A DNA stretch of 64,000 nucleotides, taken from NCBI GenBank assembly GCA_964462035.1, contig CAYXAP010000009.1:62001-126000 (forward strand), written 5' to 3'. Below the pieces are notes generated by a model that searched no databases, was not told the origin of the DNA, and worked only from the letters and a program-made list of their open reading frames with translations. Positions 32,453 to 40,908 of the stretch are shown here, piece after piece (within the stretch, counting starts at the first letter, position 1; every line of letters starts with the position of its first letter). The position numbers and the translations under genes were made by a program. The stretch comes from UBA1660 sp964462035. Its GTDB lineage: Bacteria; Myxococcota_A; Polyangia; Polyangiales; Houyiibacteriaceae.

Positions 32453-34363
32453 TCAGAAGGAGCCGCCGGTGCCGTTCCGCAGGTTCTCCAGCGCCTCTCG
32501 CAACTCGGGAGAGAGGCCTTCGAGCCCATCGCCGAGACCACCGAGGCCGCCACTGGGCGGAGGCGGGGGGCGGTTCGTCTCGTTGGCCGCCTGCTGGAAG
32601 GCCGCGGAGCCGGGCTTGAAGAAGGTCATCCGAAGTCGCGAGGAGAGCTGGTCGAACGCTCGGCTCGCCATGGTGGCGTAGACGAGGCCCTCGGAGGGAC
32701 CGCCTCCGACGCCGCCATAGGTGTCGTAGGACACGGTGAAGCGCTGCGGCGGCTCGACCGGCATGGTGAAGCGGAACTCGTTCGGTACGCCGGGGATCTT
32801 CATGGCGACGTCGAAGTCGACGTGGATGCCGACGAACTGCCGGTTGTCGGTCTCGTCGACGTAGATCGCACCCGACGGCTGGACCACGTAGGAGACGTTG
32901 ACGGTGGGCACCGTGGGCTCGGGTGCGCCCGGCGCGATGCGGCCGGCGTGCTCGAGGCTCATGACGTCGTTCGGGAAGACCGCGCCGAAACCGCGGGAGA
33001 GCACGTTGGTGACCGTCTGCTCACGGCCGGCCGACGCGTCCTGCGTGAAGTGCGGCGCGATCGGGATGATGGCCTCGTGGCGCGAGCGGAGCTCGGTGTC
33101 CATCGCGGCCAGCGCCTCGGTGGAGGGCGGGTTGAAGCGGACCTTCACCGGCGGCGAGTCGTTGGTCTCCAGCCAAGCGAGGAGCGCCTCCATGAACTGG
33201 AGCATCGAGGGGTCGCTGGTGTTCGCCTGCGACATGAAGGTCGCCTTCACCTGCTCGAAGCGCTGGTGGATGACGTCGCGGGCTTGGGGCACCTGCTGGG
33301 CGTTCGGGTAGTCGCGCACGAAGTCGCGGAGCGCGGTGACCGTGCCGGTCCGCTGCGCCTCGGCGAAGGCCGCGGCGGGCAGGTGGATGTTGGCCACCTC
33401 TTCGGCGTGGGAGCCGTCGCCGTTCATGTACTCGCGCAGCGCGTAGACGTCGCCGTTGGCCACCGCTGCTTCGAAGGCCTCTTCGTCGCTCAGGTGGTTG
33501 CGGACCAGGAAGGTCGGCACCGCGAGGATGGCGAAGGCGAGCGCGCTGACCGACGCCCACTTGAGCCAGGCGGGGATGCCGCCGGCGAGCTGACCGTCGG
33601 TGGCGTGGGCGGCGACCTGCGCCATCTGCTGCGGATCGTCCAGGAGGCCATGGACCCGGGCCTCGAGGAAGGGATCGAGATCGGCCATCGCGGCGATGTC
33701 GCCGGCCTGCGCGGCGGCACGCAGACGCTGCTGGTCACCCTGCAGCTGGTCGAGGATCGTCTGCGCCTTCATCCGGTTGAAGACGCTGAAGGCCTCGGTG
33801 CGACCGCCATCGAAGATGAAGCGGATGTCCGTGCGCACGTACCCACCGTTCTGGTGCTGGTGCACGACGTCGATCCGGGCGACCCGACCCATCGGGAGCA
33901 TCTCGAGCGTGTCCCCGGTCGCGATGACGACATCCGTCGGGAAGACGAAGCGCCCCCGGCGGTAGGGGATGCGCTTGTCGAGGCTCACCCGGCGCCAGAT
34001 GGCCAGGATGCCGTAGCCCATGACCCAGAACCCGACCATGTACGCGACGAGGAACCCGAACGACTGACGCGGGCGCCAGTAGCGACCGAAGTCGTCCATC
34101 ATCATCGCGAACACACCGAAGGCCACGCCGAGGATGAGCAGGACCCAGAGCACGATGGCCCCGGTCTTCATCGTCGTGGTCTGCAGCGCAGGCGACGGCC
34201 GCCCGGTCCCCTTCACCGCGGCGATGAACCGCTCGCGTGAAGGCGCGGGGAGCGCGTTGAAAGGCACCTTCCGGACGGTCGGCGGAGGTCCGGAGGGAGC
34301 GGGAGCACCGCCGGCACCGCCGCCCGACGAGGTGTGGCCGTAGCCTTGATTCTGAGGGTCCAT
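32453..34363 (-). CDS. Large membrane protein with three transmembrane helices
   Basis: 636 residues. A Gly/Pro-rich N-terminus (1-60) leads to TM helices at about 66-88 and 100-125 (TGAIVLWVLLILGVAFGVFA, GFLVAYMVGFWVMGYGILAI), then a cytoplasmic stretch with strands and helices (RIPYRRGRFVFPTDVVIATG, DTLEMLPMGRVARIDVVHQH, GGRTEAFSVFNRMKAQTILD), TM3 about 275-300, and a long C-terminal region with helical repeats (FRKLPV-like helices absent) and strands (TVNVSYVVQPSGAIYVDETD, RFTVSYDTYGGVGG). I recognise no family. Start is ATG at 34361-34363. It lies 75 nt divergent from the exporter gene of the polyene-like cluster. Confidence 0.55.
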   Translation of the reverse strand: MDPQNQGYGHTSSGGGAGGAPAPSGPPPTVRKVPFNALPAPSRERFIAAVKGTGRPSPALQTTTMKTGAIVLWVLLILGVAFGVFAMMMDDFGRYWRPRQSFGFLVAYMVGFWVMGYGILAIWRRVSLDKRIPYRRGRFVFPTDVVIATGDTLEMLPMGRVARIDVVHQHQNGGYVRTDIRFIFDGGRTEAFSVFNRMKAQTILDQLQGDQQRLRAAAQAGDIAAMADLDPFLEARVHGLLDDPQQMAQVAAHATDGQLAGGIPAWLKWASVSALAFAILAVPTFLVRNHLSDEEAFEAAVANGDVYALREYMNGDGSHAEEVANIHLPAAAFAEAQRTGTVTALRDFVRDYPNAQQVPQARDVIHQRFEQVKATFMSQANTSDPSMLQFMEALLAWLETNDSPPVKVRFNPPSTEALAAMDTELRSRHEAIIPIAPHFTQDASAGREQTVTNVLSRGFGAVFPNDVMSLEHAGRIAPGAPEPTVPTVNVSYVVQPSGAIYVDETDNRQFVGIHVDFDVAMKIPGVPNEFRFTMPVEPPQRFTVSYDTYGGVGGGPSEGLVYATMASRAFDQLSSRLRMTFFKPGSAAFQQAANETNRPPPPPSGGLGGLGDGLEGLSPELREALENLRNGTGGSF

Positions 34364-34437
34364 GGCGCCTCATACGCTACCAGCACGGACATCTTCCCGA
34401 AACGGCCTTGGGCCGAGAAGTCGCCCCGCCGTGAAGC

Positions 34438-36825
34438 GTGTCACCAGCCGTGGTACACGGCGCCGTGCGCCGCGATCGCTGGCTGGCCTCGGCGGCCGTC
34501 CTCCTCGTCGCCCTCGTGGGGGCCTGGGCGGCGTGGGATCTTCCGGTCGAGACCGAGATCACTCACTTTCTGCCGAGCGCCGAGGACCGGGAGCTCGCGG
34601 CCATCTCGTCCGAGCTGGCCAGCTCCGAGCTCACACGCACCATCACCATCACGCTCGAGGCGCCGACGCCGGAGCGGGCCGGTGCCGCCGCACTGGCGCT
34701 GGCCGCCGCGCTCGAGGACGCGCCGAGCGTCGCCTGGGTGAGCGCCGGACCCGAGGAGGGGATGGAGCGCGCCTTCTACGAGGCGTACTTCCCCCACCGG
34801 CTCGGCCTCCATCCCGAGGGGGCGACCTTCGACGAGGCGGCCATCCGCGGACGCATCGCTCGGCTCAAGACACTCTTGGGTTCGCCGACCGGCACCTTCG
34901 TTCGGCAGATCGCCACCGAGGATCCGTGGCTGCTCTTCCTCGACAAGGTCGAGGGGCTCCGCGAAGGACAGCAAGGGGCGCTCGCGGTGCGCGATGGCGC
35001 ATACGTGACCGGCGACGACGAACGCCACGGCGTGGTGCTACTCGCGAGCCGCGCGTCCCCTTTCGACGCCACCGCCTCACGCGAGCTCCAAGACGCGATC
35101 GCGAACGCGTTCGCCACCGTGAACGAGCCGGGTGACCTCACGCTCGAGCAAGCGTCGATCCACCGCATCGCGCTCCGCTCGGAGGCGGCCATCCGCGCCG
35201 ACATCCAGCGGGTCTCCACCCTCGGCAGCCTGGGCGTGGTGCTGCTGGTGCTGCTCTTCTTCCGGCGCCCTCGCTACCTCTTGCTCTCCGCCCTCCCCTT
35301 GGCGGGCGGCTTTGCGGTGGGGCTCGCCGTCACGCGATCGATCTTTGGCTCGGTGCACGGCTTGACCCTCGCGTTCGGCGCCACCTTGGTCGGAGTCTCG
35401 CTCGACTATGTCGCGCACCTGGTCAGTCACCACGTGCTCGACCCGGCCGAGGGCCGCGGCGGTTGGGGCACGCTGAAGCGCATCGCGCCCGGCCTCGTCC
35501 TCGGCGCGGCGACGACCATCGCCGGCCTGATCGGGCTCGCGTGGACCTCCTTCCCGGGGATCCGGCAGATGGCCGTCTTCACCTCTGCAGGGGTGGCGGC
35601 GGCACTCGCTCTGACGGCCATCGGGCTCCCGGCGTTCCTACCCGACGACCCGAAGCCGACGCGAATCCACGCGCGCGTCGGCGAGTGGATGGAAGGGCTG
35701 CTCGCGCGCCTCGCCGAGAAGCGCGCGGTGCTCCTCGTGCTGCCGCTGCTCGCGCTCGGGCTGGCGGCGGCCATCCCGCTGCTCGAGTGGGAAGACGATC
35801 TGCGCGCGCTCAGCCCGATGGACGCCGATCTCCGCCAGGAGGACGACCGCGTGCGCGACCGTGTCGCCCGCATGGACGCGGGCCGGCTGGTGGTCTCGCG
35901 CGGCGCGACGCTGCAAGAGGCGCTGGAGCGCAACGATGCGGCAGCCGAGGCGCTCTCGACCGCGGTGGACGAAGGGGAGCTCGAGGGCTTCCGCTCGCTT
36001 CGCGACCTGCTTCCCTCCGCGGCGACGCAGGAGCGGCGTCGCGCGGCGATCCCGGCGGACGCCTGGGAGTCGACCGTGACGGCGCTGAAGGCCGAGGGCT
36101 TCGTCGAGGAGCCCTTCGCCGAGTTCGAGTCGGTCCTCGCAACAGGCTTCGAGCCGCTGATGCCGGAGGACCTCCCGCCGTCGCTGGCTCGGCTCGCCGG
36201 CACTCAGCAGATCGAGCTCGAAGACGGCGTCGCGGTGCTCACCTTCGTGCACGGAGTGGCCCAGCCGGAGGCGCTTGCGGCGCGGATGGACGGACTCGCG
36301 GGCGTCCGCTTCTTCGACCAGGCGGAGTTCATCGCGTCGGCGTACCGCGAGCTGCGGCGCCGGACGCTCGAGCTCGTCGGGGCCGGCCTCCTCGCGGTCC
36401 TGCTCCTGGTCTTCCTCCGCTACCGGCGCTTGGGCCCGACCCTCGCCGCCTTCCTCCCGGCGCTCCTCGCGGCAGGCGCGACCCTCGGCGTGCTCGGTCT
36501 GCTCGGGCTCGAAGCCACGCTGCTCCACGTCGTGGCGCTGCTGCTCGTGCTGAGCATGGGGGTCGACTACGGGGTCTTCATGGTCGAAGCCGAAGCGCAC
36601 GACTCCGGGCCGGCCACCGCGGTGAGCCTGCTGGTGGCGTGCCTCTCGACCCTCGCGTCCTTCGGTGTGCTGGCAGCCAGCACCAACCCGGCGCTCGCCG
36701 CGATGGGGCTCACCGCCGCCATCGGCGTGTTGCTCAGCTTGCTACTCGCGCCCACGGCGTGGCTGCTGCTCGTGCGCCGCAAGGGCGCGGAGCTCACCCC
36801 CCCGGCGCCGTCGGACCGCAAATGA
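34438..36825 (+). CDS. MMPL/RND-family exporter of the polyene-like cluster
   Basis: 795 residues in two homologous halves, each a signal-anchor helix, a periplasmic domain and five transmembrane helices. First half: WLASAAVLLVALVGAWAAWD, then SLGVVLLVLLFFRRPRYLLL, LTLAFGATLVGVSLDYVAHL; second half: ELVGAGLLAVLLLVFLRYRR, LLVLSMGVDYGVFMVEAEAH. The GxxxDY-type charge motifs of MMPL proton relays are seen in both. MMPL exporters in aryl polyene clusters move the lipid product through the inner membrane. The start is GTG at 34438; a later GTG is possible. It is divergent from the three-TM protein. Confidence 0.85.
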   Translation: MSPAVVHGAVRRDRWLASAAVLLVALVGAWAAWDLPVETEITHFLPSAEDRELAAISSELASSELTRTITITLEAPTPERAGAAALALAAALEDAPSVAWVSAGPEEGMERAFYEAYFPHRLGLHPEGATFDEAAIRGRIARLKTLLGSPTGTFVRQIATEDPWLLFLDKVEGLREGQQGALAVRDGAYVTGDDERHGVVLLASRASPFDATASRELQDAIANAFATVNEPGDLTLEQASIHRIALRSEAAIRADIQRVSTLGSLGVVLLVLLFFRRPRYLLLSALPLAGGFAVGLAVTRSIFGSVHGLTLAFGATLVGVSLDYVAHLVSHHVLDPAEGRGGWGTLKRIAPGLVLGAATTIAGLIGLAWTSFPGIRQMAVFTSAGVAAALALTAIGLPAFLPDDPKPTRIHARVGEWMEGLLARLAEKRAVLLVLPLLALGLAAAIPLLEWEDDLRALSPMDADLRQEDDRVRDRVARMDAGRLVVSRGATLQEALERNDAAAEALSTAVDEGELEGFRSLRDLLPSAATQERRRAAIPADAWESTVTALKAEGFVEEPFAEFESVLATGFEPLMPEDLPPSLARLAGTQQIELEDGVAVLTFVHGVAQPEALAARMDGLAGVRFFDQAEFIASAYRELRRRTLELVGAGLLAVLLLVFLRYRRLGPTLAAFLPALLAAGATLGVLGLLGLEATLLHVVALLLVLSMGVDYGVFMVEAEAHDSGPATAVSLLVACLSTLASFGVLAASTNPALAAMGLTAAIGVLLSLLLAPTAWLLLVRRKGAELTPPAPSDRK

Positions 36826-37873
36826 CGCCCGGCGGCGGCCCGACCGCGCCGACGACGATCGTGCTCTCGTAGTCGTCGAGCCCGCGAACCTGGACGCGCC
36901 AGGTGCCTTCCGGCAGTGGCGGCGTGAGGCAGGTGTCGGTGCGCTCCTCGCAGAAGGGCGGGCAGGTGATGTCGCAGGAGGGCTCGAGCGTGCTCGTGCG
37001 CACCCGGATCACGTCGTCGAAGATGTCGACCTCGCAGGGTCCGGCTGCGGCGTTGCAGGTCGGGCAGGCGTGGGTGACCTCGAGCGGCACCCGCTCACCG
37101 ACGTAGGCCGCCTGGACGTGACAGACCTGGTCCGGCCGCGCCTCGCTCGGCGGCCAGAGCGTGCCGCAGCCGTCGTCCGACGGGTTCGCGCGGCCATCGC
37201 AGCTCCGGCCCCACTCGGGGAGCACGTCGGGCGAGATCGCGTTGAGCTGGAACGCCTCGACTCCGTCGTTCCGAACGGTCCAAACGCCCTCGGTCAGCTC
37301 CGGCAGGCGGCATCGCCCTTCGATGAAGGGGTTGCATGCCTCGCAGGTGAAGCCCGGCTCCTGACAGACCTCGGCGTTGAGCTCCAGGACTCCGTCACCG
37401 ACGATCTCCGCCCAGCAAGAGACCGTCTCGCCGCAGTAGCAGTCCTCCCCGGAGAGGTCGCCGAAGAGGATGGGCATGTCCTGCGCGAGCCCAGCGGTCA
37501 CGTGGGAGTAGTCGCAGAGCGCGTCGACCGCCCGCTCCGTGCACTCGCGCGTCAGACACCAGGGGTCGCAGACGCCGAGCTCGCAGCGTTCGGTCAGCGG
37601 AACCTCGACATCGGTACCGCAGCAAGAGCAGATGTGGGTCGGACCGCCGTCCGGCCCCGCATCGGTCATCGGACCGAGGTCCACTCGTCCGCAGTAGGGA
37701 TCGCACACGCCAGCGAAGCAGGACTCGTCCGCACCGATTTCGACGGATGTCCCACAGCACTCACAGGACCGAGTGTCGCCGGTCATCTTCGAGCGGAAGC
37801 ACCCAGCGAGGACAGTCAGCGCGAGCACCCCGAGGGCGGCGACGGTGACACGGAATGGCACGACGGAAGGCAT
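36794..37873 (-). CDS. Cys-rich lipoprotein with duplicated CCGT module
   Basis: 359 residues; ATG follows GAGG by 6 nt; lipobox LTVLAGC. The mature N-terminus holds two copies of one module: CECCGTSVEIGADESC...CDPYC and CSCCGTDVEVPLTERC...CDPWC. More than 30 cysteines are spread over the protein, with paired CxxC in places (CEACNP, CPTCNA). Such domains are likely disulfide-bonded or metal-binding, outside the cytoplasm. It lies inside the polyene-like cluster but has no known relation to lipid synthesis, so it may be an unrelated passenger. It overlaps the exporter 3' end on the opposite strand by 32 nt. Confidence 0.7.
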   Translation of the reverse strand: MPSVVPFRVTVAALGVLALTVLAGCFRSKMTGDTRSCECCGTSVEIGADESCFAGVCDPYCGRVDLGPMTDAGPDGGPTHICSCCGTDVEVPLTERCELGVCDPWCLTRECTERAVDALCDYSHVTAGLAQDMPILFGDLSGEDCYCGETVSCWAEIVGDGVLELNAEVCQEPGFTCEACNPFIEGRCRLPELTEGVWTVRNDGVEAFQLNAISPDVLPEWGRSCDGRANPSDDGCGTLWPPSEARPDQVCHVQAAYVGERVPLEVTHACPTCNAAAGPCEVDIFDDVIRVRTSTLEPSCDITCPPFCEERTDTCLTPPLPEGTWRVQVRGLDDYESTIVVGAVGPPPGVICGPTAPGG

Positions 37874-37929
37874 CACCGACCTCGTGAGCAAGCGTCGTTC
37901 CAACGGTCGGCCGACCGATCGGGCTGGCT

Positions 37930-38367
37930 TCAGAGCATCGACTCGCCGTCGGCCGGGAGCGAACCGGCCGCGACGTTGATGGCGCCCTCGGCGACGACCT
38001 CGTCGCCGACGAAGCACCTGCACGCGAACTGCGCGAGGGCGCCAGCGCCCCACTTCTCCTCGGCCTCGGTGCGGACCTCGTCGCCGACCGCGAAGCCATC
38101 GACGCCCACGTCGATCTTTCGAGCCCCCAGTAGGAAGCCCGAGACGTCGGGGGCATCGGTCTGCGCCTGGCGATGGGCCATGAGCGCCGCCGCGCTCTGG
38201 GCGAAGAGCTCGATCGCGACCAGCGGTGAGACCCGTCCATCCCTGACCAGGAGGAAGTCCGGCCCGAAGACCGTCTTGGTGACGATCTTGGTCCACGAGA
38301 CCTCGACGATGTCGTCGAGGAAGAGCATGGGGCCCGCGTGCGGGAGCCGTTCGAGCAGCGGGTGCAA
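37930..38367 (-). CDS. FabZ/ApeP-like 3-hydroxyacyl-ACP dehydratase
   Basis: 145 residues, hotdog fold. Catalytic His in RLPHAGPMLFLDDIVEVSWT and acidic residue in AIELFAQSAAALMAHRQ fit the FabZ/FabA type; the closest pattern is the ApeP dehydratase of aryl polyene clusters. It would dehydrate 3-hydroxyacyl-ACP during chain elongation. The start is a TTG (38365-38367): an in-frame TGA lies just upstream, and the next ATG would cut the first catalytic strand. It follows the ACP gene by 24 nt in the same direction. Confidence 0.75.
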   Translation of the reverse strand: MHPLLERLPHAGPMLFLDDIVEVSWTKIVTKTVFGPDFLLVRDGRVSPLVAIELFAQSAAALMAHRQAQTDAPDVSGFLLGARKIDVGVDGFAVGDEVRTEAEEKWGAGALAQFACRCFVGDEVVAEGAINVAAGSLPADGESML

Positions 38368-38391
38368 GGCTAGAGCTCGTGGTCAGGGCTC

Positions 38392-38679
38392 TCAGGTGGG
38401 CATCTGGACGTCGGGCTCGGGGTCGCCCCGCTCGGCCGCGGCCAGCTCTTCTTCCACGAAGGTGATCAGCTCGTCGACGGTGCGGACCTCCTTGGCCCGG
38501 TCCGGATCCGGCCGGCGGCCGGTGAGATCCCGCAACTGCACGAAGATGTCGACAGCGTCGATGCTGTCCAGGTCGAGCTCCTCGTAGAGCGTGGACTCGG
38601 GCTTGATCGTGTCGGGGTCGAGCTCGAAGGAGTCCGAGAGAATCTCGACGATCGATTGTTGGATTTCTTCGCGCGTCAT
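38392..38679 (-). CDS. Acyl carrier protein
   Basis: 95 residues with the phosphopantetheine site S39 in ELDLDSIDAVDIFVQL, which matches the ACP consensus DS(L/I). Strong acidic character and helix pattern fit. It carries the growing chain between the ketosynthase and dehydratases of this cluster. Its C-terminal tail (EERGDPEPDVQMPT-like) is longer than in housekeeping ACPs. It is transcribed with the dehydratase downstream and the flavoprotein upstream. No AcpS gene is seen. Confidence 0.92.
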   Translation of the reverse strand: MTREEIQQSIVEILSDSFELDPDTIKPESTLYEELDLDSIDAVDIFVQLRDLTGRRPDPDRAKEVRTVDELITFVEEELAAAERGDPEPDVQMPT

Positions 38680-38749
38680 GGCTTCTTCGTTCGAGAGAGC
38701 TTGGGCCCTTTACCTGCCACCAAGCTGGGGAGCAAGCGGTCGCACGGGC

Positions 38750-40588
38750 TCAACCGGCGCTGGAGCTCACGGCAGCCGTGGCGCCGTCCGGGCGGGCCGC
38801 CCGAACCGGCATCACGCCGGCCCCGGTCAGCGCCGAGTCGAGGAGCTCACTGAGCGGAGCGTCGCCGTCCTGCCGGCCGAGCGCTCGCTCGAGGTCGCGA
38901 GCGACCTTCGAGTAGCGCCCGAGACGCTCGCGGCGCGGAAGCTCGTCGACGACCGTGAAGCGCTCGCCGAGCGGGAGCTTCATTCCGGCGCCCCGCGGCT
39001 CGGGCTCCTCGCCACCGATCGCGGCACCGAGGGCCGCGCCGAGCGTCGCGGCCTTCTCCCGGCCCAAGTCCCGAAGCGCGTGAGCGAACACCTCGGCGAC
39101 CAGCTCGCGGCCCAGCTCGAGGTCGGCTTCCATCTTCGCGAAGGTCTCGTCGATGTCCCGGCGCTCGGCCAGGGCGACGTGGGCGTCACTGAGGATGGAA
39201 CGGGTGAGCGGTAGCGCGACGAAGCGCTTCTGTCCGTCGGAGCAGCGCTCGTCCTTGAGCGCCGCCCACCCCTCGAGGAGCCGCTGCGCCGTCGTGTTCA
39301 GGTCGTAGAACTGCTGACCGAGCTCCCGGAAGCGCCGGAGCGTCGCGGCGTCCTGCTGCCACACGCGCTGGAAGAAGTGGGCGCACATGAAGCTCCAGTA
39401 GTTGAAGAAGTCCCACCAGAGCTTCGCGCCGAGCAGCTTCCCGTGCGGGAAGATCTTCCCGTTGCGGCTCAGCGTCCGCGACGAGTCGTTGACCAAGAGC
39501 AGGTAGATCGCATCGAGCTCCTCGATGACCTCGGGGTCGTGGCGACCGGCCAGGTCGTCCGCGATGGCGCGCGCCGTGTAACAGCAGCTCATGGCGAGGA
39601 AGTCACCGCCCAGGCTGTAGAGCGGGTCGACGAAGGACGAGGCCTCACCGATACACGCCCAGCGGTCGGGCGAGATCATCTGCTTGGTGAGGTAGCTGTA
39701 GTCGTTCATCACGCGGAAGTCCTCGAAGCCGCGCCCTTCGATGTGGGCGGCGAGGAGCGGCTCGTGTTCCGCGAGCCAGGCGCGCGCGCGCTCGGGCTTG
39801 TTGAAGCTCCGCGGGTCATGGTGCTCGTGATCGGCGACGATGCCGATGCTCGAGTAGCCGGTGGCGAGGGGGATCAGCCAGACCCAGTAGCCGCGACCGA
39901 CGAAGTGGTTCGTGGAGAGCCAGCGGTTGTCCTCGATGTCCCGCTGGTGCCACTGGCGCTCGGACTCGGGCACGAGGTCCCGCGCCTTGATGCGTCCGTC
40001 GAGGCGGAACCACGCCGCGCTGGCCTTGGCCGGGCTCGGCAGCCGGAGATCGAGCTGCTTGGAGAGCAGGCGCCTGCGGCCGCTGGCGTCGACGACCCAG
40101 CGCGCCTCGAGGGTGCGGTCGTCGAGCTCGACCGAGTGCCCGCCGTCGTCGAGTGTGATGCTGCGAACCACGCGGCCCTCGAGCAGCGTCGCGCCAGCGG
40201 CCTCGACCCGCGCCCGCAGGTCGTTCTCCAGCCGGCCACGGTCGAGCTGGAAGCTCGGAACGATCGGGAACTCGGGCGGACCGACCTCGGGCCGCTCGTG
40301 CAGTGGCCGCTGCGAGTCACCAGTGAAGAAGCGGAGGCCGTTCTTGTGGAGATGGGACTCGTCCAGATAGTCGGACAGACCGATCAGCTCGGCGAAGAAA
40401 TGGGAGGCCACCTCGACGCTGGACTCCCCGACTTTGTGACAGGCCTCGGGGAGCGGTCGGGACACCCGATCGATGACCGCGACCCGAGCCCCGGGCGACT
40501 CGCCCAGGAGGCGGAGCGCGAAGGTCAGACCCGAGAGCCCGCCGCCACACACGACCACGTCGAACGGGGCCGGGGCGGACGCTTCCAT
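38750..40588 (-). CDS. FAD-dependent halogenase-like flavoprotein 1
   Basis: 612 residues. FAD-binding VVVCGGGLSGLTFALRLLGE (about 11-30), KVGESSVEV (52-60), the halogenase-type Lys K82 in HKNGLRFF, the FAD strand WVVDASGRR, and the WxWxIP motif at 235-240 (GYWVWLIPL). WxWxIP and the Lys define flavin-dependent halogenases, where the Lys directs HOCl or HOBr to the substrate; related hydroxylases lacking halogenation also exist. The C-terminus is about 150 residues longer than a tryptophan halogenase. Start ATG at 40586-40588. It is divergent from a homologous gene. Confidence 0.82.
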   Translation of the reverse strand: MEASAPAPFDVVVCGGGLSGLTFALRLLGESPGARVAVIDRVSRPLPEACHKVGESSVEVASHFFAELIGLSDYLDESHLHKNGLRFFTGDSQRPLHERPEVGPPEFPIVPSFQLDRGRLENDLRARVEAAGATLLEGRVVRSITLDDGGHSVELDDRTLEARWVVDASGRRRLLSKQLDLRLPSPAKASAAWFRLDGRIKARDLVPESERQWHQRDIEDNRWLSTNHFVGRGYWVWLIPLATGYSSIGIVADHEHHDPRSFNKPERARAWLAEHEPLLAAHIEGRGFEDFRVMNDYSYLTKQMISPDRWACIGEASSFVDPLYSLGGDFLAMSCCYTARAIADDLAGRHDPEVIEELDAIYLLLVNDSSRTLSRNGKIFPHGKLLGAKLWWDFFNYWSFMCAHFFQRVWQQDAATLRRFRELGQQFYDLNTTAQRLLEGWAALKDERCSDGQKRFVALPLTRSILSDAHVALAERRDIDETFAKMEADLELGRELVAEVFAHALRDLGREKAATLGAALGAAIGGEEPEPRGAGMKLPLGERFTVVDELPRRERLGRYSKVARDLERALGRQDGDAPLSELLDSALTGAGVMPVRAARPDGATAAVSSSAG

Positions 40589-40908
40589 CTTCGAATCACC
40601 TGCCACGGCGGGCCAGCATAGCACTGAAATCACGGGGTGCTCGCGTCGAAGAGCCCCCCTTTACACCCCACGAAGGCGACCCCAGACCGCCCCCCAGGAG
40701 CCCTTCGAAACCGGCTCACTCGTCGCTGGAGACATTTCGCCCTGACTGCACTCTTCTGCCCCGGTTTTCGTGGACGGGACGTCCCGCTGACGCTATGCAA
40801 GGGCGACAGCGAGGGTGGATCGACGGGCGCACCACAGCGAAGCGCCCAGGGGCGATCCATCCAGAGAATAGTCGGCGTGGACGCACGTCGGAGGAGCACT
40901 TGGATTCG
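40589..40908. promoter_or_regulatory. Divergent control region between the two halogenase-like genes
   Basis: This 320-nt gap has no gene and separates the divergent flavoprotein genes, so it must carry promoters for both arms of the cluster. A perfect 12-bp palindrome, cgggacgtcccg (40775-40786), lies inside, 122 nt before the plus-strand start. On the minus strand TATGCT (gtgctatgctgg, around 40613) is a -10 candidate with TG in front; -35 matches are weak, which would fit activator control. GGAGGAG (40890-40896) is the only ribosome-binding match before the plus-strand gene. Confidence 0.5.
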
